A DNA stretch of 25,590 bases from JBDHUJ01 sp039809105 (GTDB lineage Bacteria > Patescibacteriota > Saccharimonadia > Saccharimonadales > UBA4665). The notes beneath the pieces were generated by a model. It did no database searches and had not been told where the DNA came from. It worked only from the letters and a program-made list of their open reading frames with translations. The first letter of the stretch is position 1, and each line of letters begins with the position of its first letter. Where the stretch lies: NCBI GenBank assembly GCA_039809105.1, contig JBDHUJ010000025.1, forward strand, positions 1 to 25,590, given 5' to 3'. Below, in pieces: positions 12,840 through 19,231 of this stretch. Both the position numbers and the translations under genes were made by a program.

Positions 12840-14342
12840 ATGGACTTCCTCGACCCCAAGAAATACCGTCGGAACCAGCTCGTGCTGCTGGTAGGGTACG
12901 GGCTGATTACTATCGCCATAGCTATTGCGGCGCTTATTTTGCTGTACCAAACGAGCGGCTACGGTGTAAACAGAGAGGGTCAGGTCATACAGAACGGCCT
13001 GGTGTTCGTTTCGAGCCAGCCGCCCGGCGCCAGAATTTACCTGAATGGCCAGCAGTATAAGGGGCAGACGAACACCAAGCTGAAGCTGCCTAGCGGCGAT
13101 TACGAACTCAAACTGGCGGCCGACGGGTACCGTGAGTGGAAACGGCAGATTACCGTGAACGGCGATGACGTACAGCATTTTGACTATCCGTTCTTGTTCC
13201 CGACGGTACTGACCAAACAGTCCCGCATGAACTTTTCCGCTCAGCCGGCGTTTACCTCGCAGAGTCCCGACCGCCGCTGGCTTATCGTGAAGCCTACTGC
13301 GGACACGCTGACGCTGCGCCGCTATGACCTGCGTAACCCGTCCGAACCCGATACGGCCGACCTTTCGCTGGAAGGTATCGCGACCGAGGCCGAAGGTACC
13401 TGGACGGTGGTAGAATGGTCGACCGACAACCGTCACCTGTTGCTCCGCCACGACTACGGCTCGGGCAGCGCCGCCAAGCACGAGTACATTATGCTCGACC
13501 GGGCTGACCCGGCTGCCAGCGTCAACCTGAGCCGCACGGTGACGCTGAGCGAAGGTGAAGTTTTGAGCCTGTTCAACAAAAAACCGACGCAGTTCTACGC
13601 GTTCGATGCGGCTGCGGGCACGCTCCGCACGCTTTCGACCGACGATTCGCTGACGCCCAAAACCATGGAGCACGTCGTGGCGTTCAAATCGTACAGCGAT
13701 GACACGCTGTTGTACGCGACGACGGCGCCCCAGAGCGGTACGCTGCCCGAAGGCATGGTCGGCGTCGAGTTGCGGCGCGGTGACAAGACGTACCCGGTGC
13801 GTAACCTGCCCGTTTCCGACAGCTATTCGCTCGATATCGCCGACTACAGCGGTGACGAATACGTCATACTGGGCGCCGCCAGCGACACGGCGGTGTATTT
13901 GTACCGCGACCTGCATAACCAGCAGCTGACGACGGCCAGCCCCTTGCCGAAACCGTGGCGGCGGTTCCCGCTCAAAAACCTGACGCACGTCGGCTTTTCC
14001 TCTACCGCCCAGTTCATAACGGCCGAAAGCGGCCAGGAGTTCTGGGTGTACGATGCCGACCCCGACTTGCTGAAGTCGTACCACTACACGACGGCCCAAC
14101 CACTGGACGACCCGCAGACGCATGCGGTCTGGATGGACGGGAGCCACCTGACATATGTCAGTGGTGGCCGGCAGATTGTGTTCGACTACGATTACCAGAA
14201 TGTGCAGACGCTGCAGGCTGCCTTGCCCGCTTATTTGCCGGCGTTCGACCCGGACTATTCGTATGTGTACAATGTGTCGCCTGGGGCTAGTGAGGGTACA
14301 GCCGTGCTCTACGCCACGCCACTGACTACCACAAAGCAGTAG
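12840..14342 (+). CDS. PEGA-domain membrane-anchored protein, probable beta-propeller
   Basis: A 500-residue protein: a short cytoplasmic tail, one membrane helix (about 14-36, LVLLVGYGLITIAIAIAALI), then a PEGA-type domain (about 53-125: GLVFVSSQPPGARIYLNGQQ, LKLPSGDYELKLAADGYREW). PEGA domains are small extracellular beta domains named for a PEGA motif, here PPGA. The remaining 370 residues contain regularly spaced beta segments (for example WLIVKPTADTLTLRRYD, EYIMLDR, EYVILGAASDTAVYLYRD) and look like a propeller, though no repeat is clear enough to prove it. It is probably exposed on the cell surface. It is the only clear plus-strand gene between 5000 and 15900 and faces the sortase gene tail to tail. 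A 509-residue frame on the other strand is an antisense shadow. Confidence 0.82.
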   Translation: MDFLDPKKYRRNQLVLLVGYGLITIAIAIAALILLYQTSGYGVNREGQVIQNGLVFVSSQPPGARIYLNGQQYKGQTNTKLKLPSGDYELKLAADGYREWKRQITVNGDDVQHFDYPFLFPTVLTKQSRMNFSAQPAFTSQSPDRRWLIVKPTADTLTLRRYDLRNPSEPDTADLSLEGIATEAEGTWTVVEWSTDNRHLLLRHDYGSGSAAKHEYIMLDRADPAASVNLSRTVTLSEGEVLSLFNKKPTQFYAFDAAAGTLRTLSTDDSLTPKTMEHVVAFKSYSDDTLLYATTAPQSGTLPEGMVGVELRRGDKTYPVRNLPVSDSYSLDIADYSGDEYVILGAASDTAVYLYRDLHNQQLTTASPLPKPWRRFPLKNLTHVGFSSTAQFITAESGQEFWVYDADPDLLKSYHYTTAQPLDDPQTHAVWMDGSHLTYVSGGRQIVFDYDYQNVQTLQAALPAYLPAFDPDYSYVYNVSPGASEGTAVLYATPLTTTKQ

Positions 14343-14346
14343 TCAG

Positions 14347-14467
14347 GAGAACAAAGAACAATGAGCAATGAACAGCCTATGTTCGCGGATGCTCTGACTC
14401 TCACATAAACCACTCAGGCTTATGAGCCGCGCTCTTTGTTCATTGTTCTTTGCTCTTTGTTCTTTGA
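14347..14467. repeat. Inverted word-repeat array, word GAACAAAGAACAATG
   Basis: Left arm 14347-14373 reads GAACAAAGAACAATGAGCAA and further; right arm 14431-14467 reads CTTTGTTCATTGTTCTTTGC and CTTTGTTCTTTG. It fills the gap between the convergent stops of the PEGA and sortase genes and starts within a few bases of both, so it can serve as a bidirectional terminator hairpin. Confidence 0.75.
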
Positions 14468-14468
14468 G

Positions 14469-15833
14469 TTAATTCCAGAAGGTAAGAGCGTTGACGAACC
14501 GGCTCCAGAGGGTTGGGCCGTTGCTGGCAAGTTTGGCGGGCGCTCCGCCGGTTGTCGGTTGGGCTGCGGTAGTCGTCGCCGCGGCGTTGCCGCTGACGTT
14601 CGGGCTGATTTGCTCGCCCCACACCACCAGGCGGTTGGTGCTGGTGCCTGGCGGGTCGCAGGTTATGAGCGCGGCGGTGGCTGTCTTGCCCTTGGTGTCG
14701 CTGAGGACCGAAACCTGGTTGGGCGGCACGACTTCGTGGTCGACGACCTGGTAGGCGTAGACTTGCCCGTTGTAGGTTATGTAGAACGTATCGCCGGTGG
14801 TCAGCGTCCGTAAAAGCACGAATGCGAACTTGTACTTGCCTGGGTTGAAGATGTTGTTGCTGCTGTGGCCGAAGAAGGCGGCGTTGCCGTTCTGGCCTGG
14901 ACGCACGGTGCTCGGATAGTGCACGACACCGCTGTCGAGTGCGGTTTCGATTTCTTTTTCATCGTTGGTCTGGACGCTGAAATCGAGTGGAATCTGGACG
15001 TTGATTTTGGGGACGATAATCTGGTTGGTACTGGTGTCGATATTGCTGCCGGAGGTGCCGATGATGATAGGCGTGGCGCTCACCTGCCGGCTGGGTTGGA
15101 TAAACGGCGCGATGATGACTTGGTTGAAGAAACTAAACAGCAAGATAACGATAACGACAACACCGGTAGCGAGGCCAAACGCCAATGATTGCACGTGGTG
15201 CTTCATCTGTAGTTTGCCGCCGGCGTTGACTTTGCTGACGATGCGTTGTTTCAGGTCGCGGACAGCCGGTTTGTCCAGCGCGCGGTTGACGGTTTTGCCG
15301 ACCCTGGATTGCGATGCTTTTCTAGGTTTTTGTAGTGGCTCGCCAGAGGGCAGGATGTGCTGTGGCTGGGCGATGGTGACGACCGGTTTGCTGACCGAAG
15401 GAAGTTCTTTCGGCGTGGCTTCGCTCGTGGCTGTGGCCTGGGGTGTTTCGGGTTGTGCAGGCGGGTCTATGGCCTTGCGGCTGGCGACAGGTTTCTGCTG
15501 CTGGAATAGCTTCTGGTACGGGGTGTGCTGGTTGGCGGCATAGAACTCCTGCCAGACCTCGTGTTTTTCGGCGTCGGGCAGCTGGGTGTAGTAGTGGTGC
15601 CAAGCGGTCTGGATTTCGGCCAGGCTTTGGCCGCTGGCGCTCAGCTCGGCCAGGTACTGCTGGTGTTTGCTGAGTACTTTTTCCTGCTTGGTCTCGGCGA
15701 GTTCTTCGGTGGCGCTGGGTTCATCGGCGTAGGCGCGGGCGACTTTGCTGCGGATGAGCTCCACGGCGGCAGTGTCTGTGGTTTTCGCAGATGGGTCGTC
15801 CTGGTTCTGGGGAAAAAGTGGATTGTTGCTCAT
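14469..15833 (-). CDS. Sortase (class E/F-like) with long cytoplasmic N-terminus
   Basis: A 454-residue transpeptidase. Sortases cut a C-terminal sorting signal on secreted proteins and join them to a surface acceptor. Catalytic residues are visible: His323 in FFGHSSNN, Cys392 in LITCDPPGTSTN and Arg401 in NRLVVWGE. One membrane helix (about 215-237) precedes the catalytic domain, so the enzyme works outside the membrane. The first 210 residues are cytoplasmic: a charged, helical part (1-115, KHQQYLAELSASGQSLAEIQ) then a Pro/Ala/Thr-rich linker. That makes it about twice the usual sortase size. The C-terminal tail after the core is Ala/Thr-rich. No target protein with a clear sorting signal is seen in the window. 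TATAAT at 15890-15885 gives a leader of about 45 bases; the Shine-Dalgarno sequence is weak. Confidence 0.92.
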   Translation of the reverse strand: MSNNPLFPQNQDDPSAKTTDTAAVELIRSKVARAYADEPSATEELAETKQEKVLSKHQQYLAELSASGQSLAEIQTAWHHYYTQLPDAEKHEVWQEFYAANQHTPYQKLFQQQKPVASRKAIDPPAQPETPQATATSEATPKELPSVSKPVVTIAQPQHILPSGEPLQKPRKASQSRVGKTVNRALDKPAVRDLKQRIVSKVNAGGKLQMKHHVQSLAFGLATGVVVIVILLFSFFNQVIIAPFIQPSRQVSATPIIIGTSGSNIDTSTNQIIVPKINVQIPLDFSVQTNDEKEIETALDSGVVHYPSTVRPGQNGNAAFFGHSSNNIFNPGKYKFAFVLLRTLTTGDTFYITYNGQVYAYQVVDHEVVPPNQVSVLSDTKGKTATAALITCDPPGTSTNRLVVWGEQISPNVSGNAAATTTAAQPTTGGAPAKLASNGPTLWSRFVNALTFWN

Positions 15834-15882
15834 GGCGCGTACGCTTTCCGCGTGCGGGCATTGCCCACTCGCGTTTCAGTAG

Positions 15883-15900
15883 ATATTATAGTACAATACA
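15883..15900 (-). promoter_or_regulatory. -10 region of the sortase gene
   Basis: On the minus strand ATTGTACTATAATATC contains a perfect TATAAT (15890-15885). The -35 box is unclear (TTAGTT at a spacing of 18). The start codon follows about 52 bases further on. Confidence 0.5.
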
Positions 15901-15985
15901 CCTCTGATAACTAAGGCAATGCGCCTTACAGTACGTTAATGTCCTGGGCGAGTGGAAAAATCAGCAGCTTTCTTTTTTAACTTGT

Positions 15986-16072
15986 GCCTCGGTGGTGGAA
16001 TTGGTAGACACGCTAGACTCAAAATCTTGTGAGCGCAAGCTCGTGCCGGTTCAAGTCCGGCCCGAGGCACCA
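15986..16072 (+). tRNA. tRNA-Leu (anticodon CAA)
   Basis: A class II tRNA that folds by hand. Acceptor GCCTCGG (15986-15992) pairs with CCGAGGC (16062-16068), discriminator A, encoded CCA end at 16070-16072. The D arm GTGGAATTGGTAGACAC is typical of tRNA-Leu. The anticodon loop CTCAAAA gives anticodon CAA, reading UUG. The long variable arm GAGCGCAAGCTC and the T arm GCCGG-TTCAAGT-CCGGC complete it. One pair in the anticodon stem appears to be a T-T mismatch, which is odd. It stands immediately before a repeat-bounded cassette. Confidence 0.97.
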
Positions 16073-16129
16073 GCTAGTAAAGAATGCGCCTACACGCCGG
16101 CGCGGAGTTTATCCTGAACTTGATTCGGG

Positions 16130-16185
16130 GCTCGTGCCGTTCGATATGCCAAGACTTTGGCTTTTCGCCTCCTCGCTCACCAAAG
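16130..16185 (+). repeat. Direct repeat, copy 1 (left of nuclease cassette)
   Basis: The first 47 bases (16130-16176, GCTCGTGCCGTTCGATATGC onwards) are identical to 16831-16877, and the next nine differ at three positions. It contains a short hairpin GCCAA-gact-TTGGC followed by TTTT. Its first ten bases, GCTCGTGCCG, also occur in the variable/T arm of the adjacent tRNA-Leu. Confidence 0.92.
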
Positions 16186-16201
16186 ATTGCATACGCCAGA
16201 C

Positions 16202-16228
16202 GCCCGGCCTCCTGCAAGGAAGCCGGGC
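16202..16228. terminator. GC-rich hairpin after tRNA-Leu region
   Basis: GCCCGGC and GCCGGGC enclose TCCT-gca-AGGA, a nearly continuous 12-bp stem with one mismatch, followed by CATTTCAT on the plus strand. It could end the tRNA transcript, but the T-run is poor. Confidence 0.45.
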
Positions 16229-16283
16229 CATTTCATGAACAAAATCTTGTGAGGTTCTCGAACAAGGGTGCTACAATGTTGCA

Positions 16284-16685
16284 ATGTCCAGAAAAGGCAG
16301 ATTGGGAAGAATTACCATGCAGGTCGGTGCCGAGCCGACAGAGTCAGATATCGTTATTGCGAATGTTTTCGCTAGGCTTGGCTCCGATGTTGAGTTCATC
16401 GCGGCAAGTAAGGGGTATATGGTTCGCACGCCAGATATCACTATGAACGGCCTGGCCTGGGAGATAAAGTGTATCGAAAGCGGCAAAATCGACAAAGTCC
16501 GCCAAAACATAAATGCTGCGTTAGGCCAGTCGCAGAACGTTATCATCGGTACTTTTAGAACCCCGATTATGGACGATAAAATCATGAGGTTCATAAGCAA
16601 ATATCTTGACAACGACCGACACAGAAAAAGTGTCAAAAGACTGCTAGTTGTTACAAAAACCCATCAAGTGCTTGACCTGAAGTAG
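16284..16685 (+). CDS. Orphan CdiA-CT-like PD-(D/E)xK nuclease
   Basis: A 133-residue protein resembling the nuclease domain found at the C-terminus of contact-dependent toxins (CdiA-CT, tRNA-cleaving type). The pattern is an N-terminal Glu (PTESDIVIANVFARLG), then TPDITMNGLAWEIKCIESG, matching PD-x(n)-ExK of this nuclease fold (Asp52, Glu60, Lys62), then Gln/Asn-rich GQSQNVIIGTFR. In CDI systems the domain is part of a huge secreted protein with an immunity gene next to it; here it stands alone with no signal peptide and no evident immunity gene. A TG-extended TACAAT box lies six bases before the ATG, so it is leaderless. The gene lies between two copies of a 56-base direct repeat next to tRNA-Leu. 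It might be a toxin, a repair or tRNA nuclease, or a domesticated remnant. Confidence 0.7.
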   Translation: MSRKGRLGRITMQVGAEPTESDIVIANVFARLGSDVEFIAASKGYMVRTPDITMNGLAWEIKCIESGKIDKVRQNINAALGQSQNVIIGTFRTPIMDDKIMRFISKYLDNDRHRKSVKRLLVVTKTHQVLDLK

Positions 16686-16699
16686 AGAAAGCGTAAAAT
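16672..16699 (+). promoter_or_regulatory. Promoter of the candidate small RNA
   Basis: TTGACC at 16672-16677, 16 bases, TAAAAT at 16694-16699. Both boxes are close to consensus, and the -35 box lies inside the last codons of the nuclease gene. Confidence 0.6.
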
Positions 16700-16704
16700 A
16701 GTAG

Positions 16705-16799
16705 GTAGGAAGACCGCGCGGGTCATGGCAGAGATGTCGCTTATAGACCAGCGAAAGGAGTATCCTACGTCATCAAGAAGTCCGAAAGGGCTTCTTTTT
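16705..16799 (+). ncRNA. Candidate small structured RNA, about 95 bases
   Basis: It has a good promoter (16672-16699), a strong intrinsic terminator (16775-16799) and no ORF. The 5' end GTAGGA (16705-16710) pairs with TCCTAC (16763-16768), closing a domain with two inner hairpins, GACC-gcgcg-GGTC (16712-16724) and CGCT-tatagacc-AGCG (16738-16753). The loop of the second contains GACC, complementary to GGTC of the first, so a pseudoknot or switch is possible. It does not match SRP RNA, 6S RNA or any riboswitch known to me. It sits between the orphan nuclease and the right-hand repeat, so it could control or counter the nuclease; that is speculation. Confidence 0.55.
16775..16799 (+). terminator. 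Intrinsic terminator of the small RNA
   Basis: AAGAAGTCC-GAAA-GGGCTTCTT, a nine-pair stem (one G-T) with a stable GAAA loop, followed by TTTTT. Confidence 0.88.
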
Positions 16800-16830
16800 G
16801 CTTCAGCAAGCCCATTGGACTACGAGAATC

Positions 16831-16886
16831 GCTCGTGCCGTTCGATATGCCAAGACTTTGGCTTTTCGCCTCCTCGCCTATCAAAG
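16831..16886 (+). repeat. Direct repeat, copy 2 (right of nuclease cassette)
   Basis: Matches 16130-16185 at 53 of 56 positions, the first 47 identical, in the same orientation. The copies are 701 bases apart and enclose the nuclease and the small RNA. Confidence 0.92.
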
Positions 16887-16921
16887 TAAAACAACCTTCT
16901 TTTGAGGGTTGTTTTACTTTG
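16882..16921. terminator. 15-bp perfect hairpin, probable terminator
   Basis: CAAAGTAAAACAACC (16882-16896) and GGTTGTTTTACTTTG (16907-16921) are exact complements around a ten-base loop. It lies 16 bases beyond the stop of the minus-strand 160-residue gene, and its T-rich arm can serve as the U-rich part. It can act in both directions. Confidence 0.7.
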
Positions 16922-16937
16922 GTGTCAGCTTAACCCG

Positions 16938-17420
16938 TTACTTGCGGCCGAAGAGGCGTTTGAAAAAGCCGGGTTTTTCGCTCCAGCCGGCTTGGGCGAG
17001 CGCGTCGAGCAGTGGCTTTTTAATCTGCCCCGTGTCGAACGAATAAGTTGCGGTGCCGACAGCCTGCGGGTCGCTGCCTTTGTTCTGCATGCCTAGGCCT
17101 AACAACGTGCCGGCGTTGAAACTGTACTGCTTGCCTTTGAACGTGCTCTTTTCGTACGAAAACCCGCCGAGTCCGACGCTGCTGCTGGACGATGTCGTCA
17201 CTTCCGAATAGGTGTATGTGTGCGTCGCTTCGTCGAGGGTGACGGTGATACTGTAGTTTTGGTCGGCCTTGTTCTGCGAAATGATACCGTACCATTTGGC
17301 ATCCAGCACATTCCACTTGCCGGCAATCTGGTCGCCTGTGGCGCTGATAACAAACGGCTTATCCGCTCCATTCAGTGCCAGCGCGGCTTGCTGTACGTCT
17401 GCTTTAGTTTGAGGTGTCAT
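16938..17420 (-). CDS. Unknown protein, 160 aa
   Basis: A 160-residue soluble protein, no family recognised. A short helical start (MTPQTKADVQQAALALNGAD) is followed by beta-rich sequence (FVISATGDQIAGKWNVLDA, YSITVTLDEATHTYTYSEV), a Ser-rich turn (TTSSSSSVGLGG) and a basic end, FFKRLFGRK, that could touch a membrane or nucleic acid. The start at 17420 is preferred over an earlier in-frame ATG because AAAGGG lies six bases upstream. It has its own spacing from the next gene upstream (83 bases) and ends at a strong hairpin. Confidence 0.72.
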   Translation of the reverse strand: MTPQTKADVQQAALALNGADKPFVISATGDQIAGKWNVLDAKWYGIISQNKADQNYSITVTLDEATHTYTYSEVTTSSSSSVGLGGFSYEKSTFKGKQYSFNAGTLLGLGMQNKGSDPQAVGTATYSFDTGQIKKPLLDALAQAGWSEKPGFFKRLFGRK

Positions 17421-17503
17421 GTAATCCCTTTCGGTTGTATGAGGCAGTATAGTCGGTATGTGTGTAGCAATCAATTGCTGGCGGCCACTTAACTAGCCCC
17501 GAT

Positions 17504-18370
17504 TCAAGCGGCCGGTCGAAGGACTTCATCGTAGAAGGTGCCGCTGATGTCGTCCAGTTCGCCAGTCGAAAGCAAGGACGGAAACTGTACACCGTCAAAC
17601 TCTGCCAAGCAGCTTTGTATGATACGAACCGGTTGGTTCAGCTTGTATCTGTTTGCGTTGACCTTGGTGACCTCGGGGTGTGCTGATTGGGGATTGTGGC
17701 CATTCTTCATCTGGAGTCTTAGATCGGGGCTGTCGTAGGTCGCGTCATCGTCTGCGACTACGCCGCAATCCCAGTTAGGGTTTTGCCTAGAGACGATATA
17801 GTGGCGTTTATCTTCGCGTTGTAGCGAAAGCCTTCCCTGCCAGCCGGCGGCGGCCGCACGGCTCAGCCCCCGGCTACCCAGTAGGACTGGCATAAATTCT
17901 ACGAGAGTGCTGGTATATTGAGGTTGGTTACCTGGCAAAAAACGTAAGCTGTCACGGCTGGCTTCGAGCAGGTCTGGGTACAGCGGCGTCGGCCTAGGGG
18001 TGCCCTGAGCCACCTGCTCCCATGTCCCCAGTTCGGCGAGTCGTAGACGTGCTTTTATGGCGGTAGACGCTCGTCGGCGTGTCTCGGATTCGTATCCGCT
18101 CCGGTGCATGTCGTCAGTGCTCTCGATAGCCTCTCGTAGGCATTCTTCGGCTGCCCTGATATGTCGTGCCGTTGCGTCGGGGTCTCTGACGGCTAGGTCG
18201 ATAGCTATATCGGCCTTCGTAAGTTGTGCGTGGGGCTCGATGGAGCTAATGGCGCGAAACAAACCTTGTAGTCTTTGTGCTGATGTCCGTCTATCGCCCA
18301 GCTGATAGTAGCGGCCTAGTGGGCTTTTTAACATATCGGGATACGCCTGCTTGTTGTGGGGTCGCCGCAT
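17504..18370 (-). CDS. Unknown protein, 288 aa
   Basis: A 288-residue soluble protein with no recognised family. Residues 1-125 are mainly helical with many Arg, Ala and Asp (IDLAVRDPDATARHIRAAEE, STAIKARLRLAELGTWEQ); the rest is mixed, with NPNWDCGVVADDDATYDS in the middle and SLLSTGELDDISGTFYDEV near the end. There is no membrane segment. A perfect TATAAT (18410-18405, minus) lies 34 bases before the ATG and a weak GAG precedes the start, giving a leader of about 28 bases. It is probably transcribed alone or with the 160-residue gene downstream. Confidence 0.72.
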   Translation of the reverse strand: MRRPHNKQAYPDMLKSPLGRYYQLGDRRTSAQRLQGLFRAISSIEPHAQLTKADIAIDLAVRDPDATARHIRAAEECLREAIESTDDMHRSGYESETRRRASTAIKARLRLAELGTWEQVAQGTPRPTPLYPDLLEASRDSLRFLPGNQPQYTSTLVEFMPVLLGSRGLSRAAAAGWQGRLSLQREDKRHYIVSRQNPNWDCGVVADDDATYDSPDLRLQMKNGHNPQSAHPEVTKVNANRYKLNQPVRIIQSCLAEFDGVQFPSLLSTGELDDISGTFYDEVLRPAA

Positions 18371-18446
18371 AATAACTCAGTACACATACATGAATATGTG
18401 AGGTATTATACAATAAAAACAAACTATAATCCATACTAATTTCTAG

Positions 18447-19229
18447 CTACAATACGCTCGTAGTGAGGGCTTCGAAGGGTTTGGAGGGGGTTTGGAGCCA
18501 CCAGACAGAGGTGGTGGAGGCGGTTTCGAGGCGCCAGACGGGTTTTTCATCTTTTGTGGCAGTTGAACTTACCTGCCCGTCTACGGCGACCACGTAGTGG
18601 CCCTCAAAGCGGCACACGACATTCAGTGCAAACCGCTTGGTAAACTCGTGTAGGGCTTCTACGAGGGCCACAAGGCCCATCGTGGTCGTGAAAGCCCGCG
18701 GAAAATGCGCCTGTGACCCCAGTTGCCGTAGCTGCCCCATGGCGAGCACCAGCGTGGTCTCCGGCCGGTGCAGCACGCTTAAAGGCTGCTGGCAGACCAG
18801 GTCGGCGGCGTCTTTGGTGAGCGTGACCTGCCCCTGGTACTTTTCGAGGAACGTTTCGAGCAGCACAGTAGTTTCGCTGTTCCGGCCGAGATTGCCGGGA
18901 ATCAGTACGCCATCGGCCCAGGTGGCCAGGTCGAGCCACTGCGCCAGGGCGGCGCTGGCAAAGCTGCCGCTGGGAGTGCTGGGGGCGAATTCGGCTTCTG
19001 GAAATAGGTGCTGCACCGTCTTCTGCATACTATCTGGCAGTAGTACCTTTGCCACGCCCACGCCCGCATCCAGCGCATCGCCGTACGCGTTGGCCGGCGC
19101 CTGGAATTCGTAGCCGCTGCCACCGATTATCAGCAGCTTCCCGGCTTGCTGTCGGTTCTCGGGCCGGCTCCACTGCAGCTCCGGAAAGAGCGGCTTGCTC
19201 CCCTGTTTCTGCCAGTACGTATGTTCCAT
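18447..19229 (-). CDS. NAD(P)HX dehydratase-like (NnrD/ribokinase-fold) protein
   Basis: A 260-residue protein resembling ADP-dependent NAD(P)H-hydrate dehydratase, the repair enzyme that dehydrates damaged NAD(P)H. The start of the domain is clear: AGKLLIIGGSGYEFQAPANA (29-48) then DAGVGVAKVLLPD, as in NnrD (a GG-S loop followed by an A-G-A/V-G segment). Later GNLGRNSETTVLLETFL and TLTKDAADLV fit the fold, but the usual nucleotide-binding GSGDVL-like segment near the end is missing or changed to TTTMGLVALVEALHEF. Function may therefore differ. Start 19229 (MEHTYWQKQG) is two bases after the stop of the guanylate-kinase-like gene; in-frame codons upstream only read back into that gene. Last gene of the operon. 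Confidence 0.68.
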   Translation of the reverse strand: MEHTYWQKQGSKPLFPELQWSRPENRQQAGKLLIIGGSGYEFQAPANAYGDALDAGVGVAKVLLPDSMQKTVQHLFPEAEFAPSTPSGSFASAALAQWLDLATWADGVLIPGNLGRNSETTVLLETFLEKYQGQVTLTKDAADLVCQQPLSVLHRPETTLVLAMGQLRQLGSQAHFPRAFTTTMGLVALVEALHEFTKRFALNVVCRFEGHYVVAVDGQVSSTATKDEKPVWRLETASTTSVWWLQTPSKPFEALTTSVL

Positions 19230-19231
19230 GC

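Noticed and set aside
12618..14147. 509-residue open frame on the minus strand opposite the PEGA gene
   Set aside because: It is antisense to a gene with a membrane helix, a PEGA domain and a promoter. Its product is Arg/Val/Gln-rich without domains, and its end runs into a word-repeat array.
16084..16446. 120-residue plus-strand ORF over the tRNA-downstream repeat and the nuclease start
   Set aside because: It is mostly a translation of the direct repeat and terminator-like hairpin, and it overlaps the nuclease gene in another frame.
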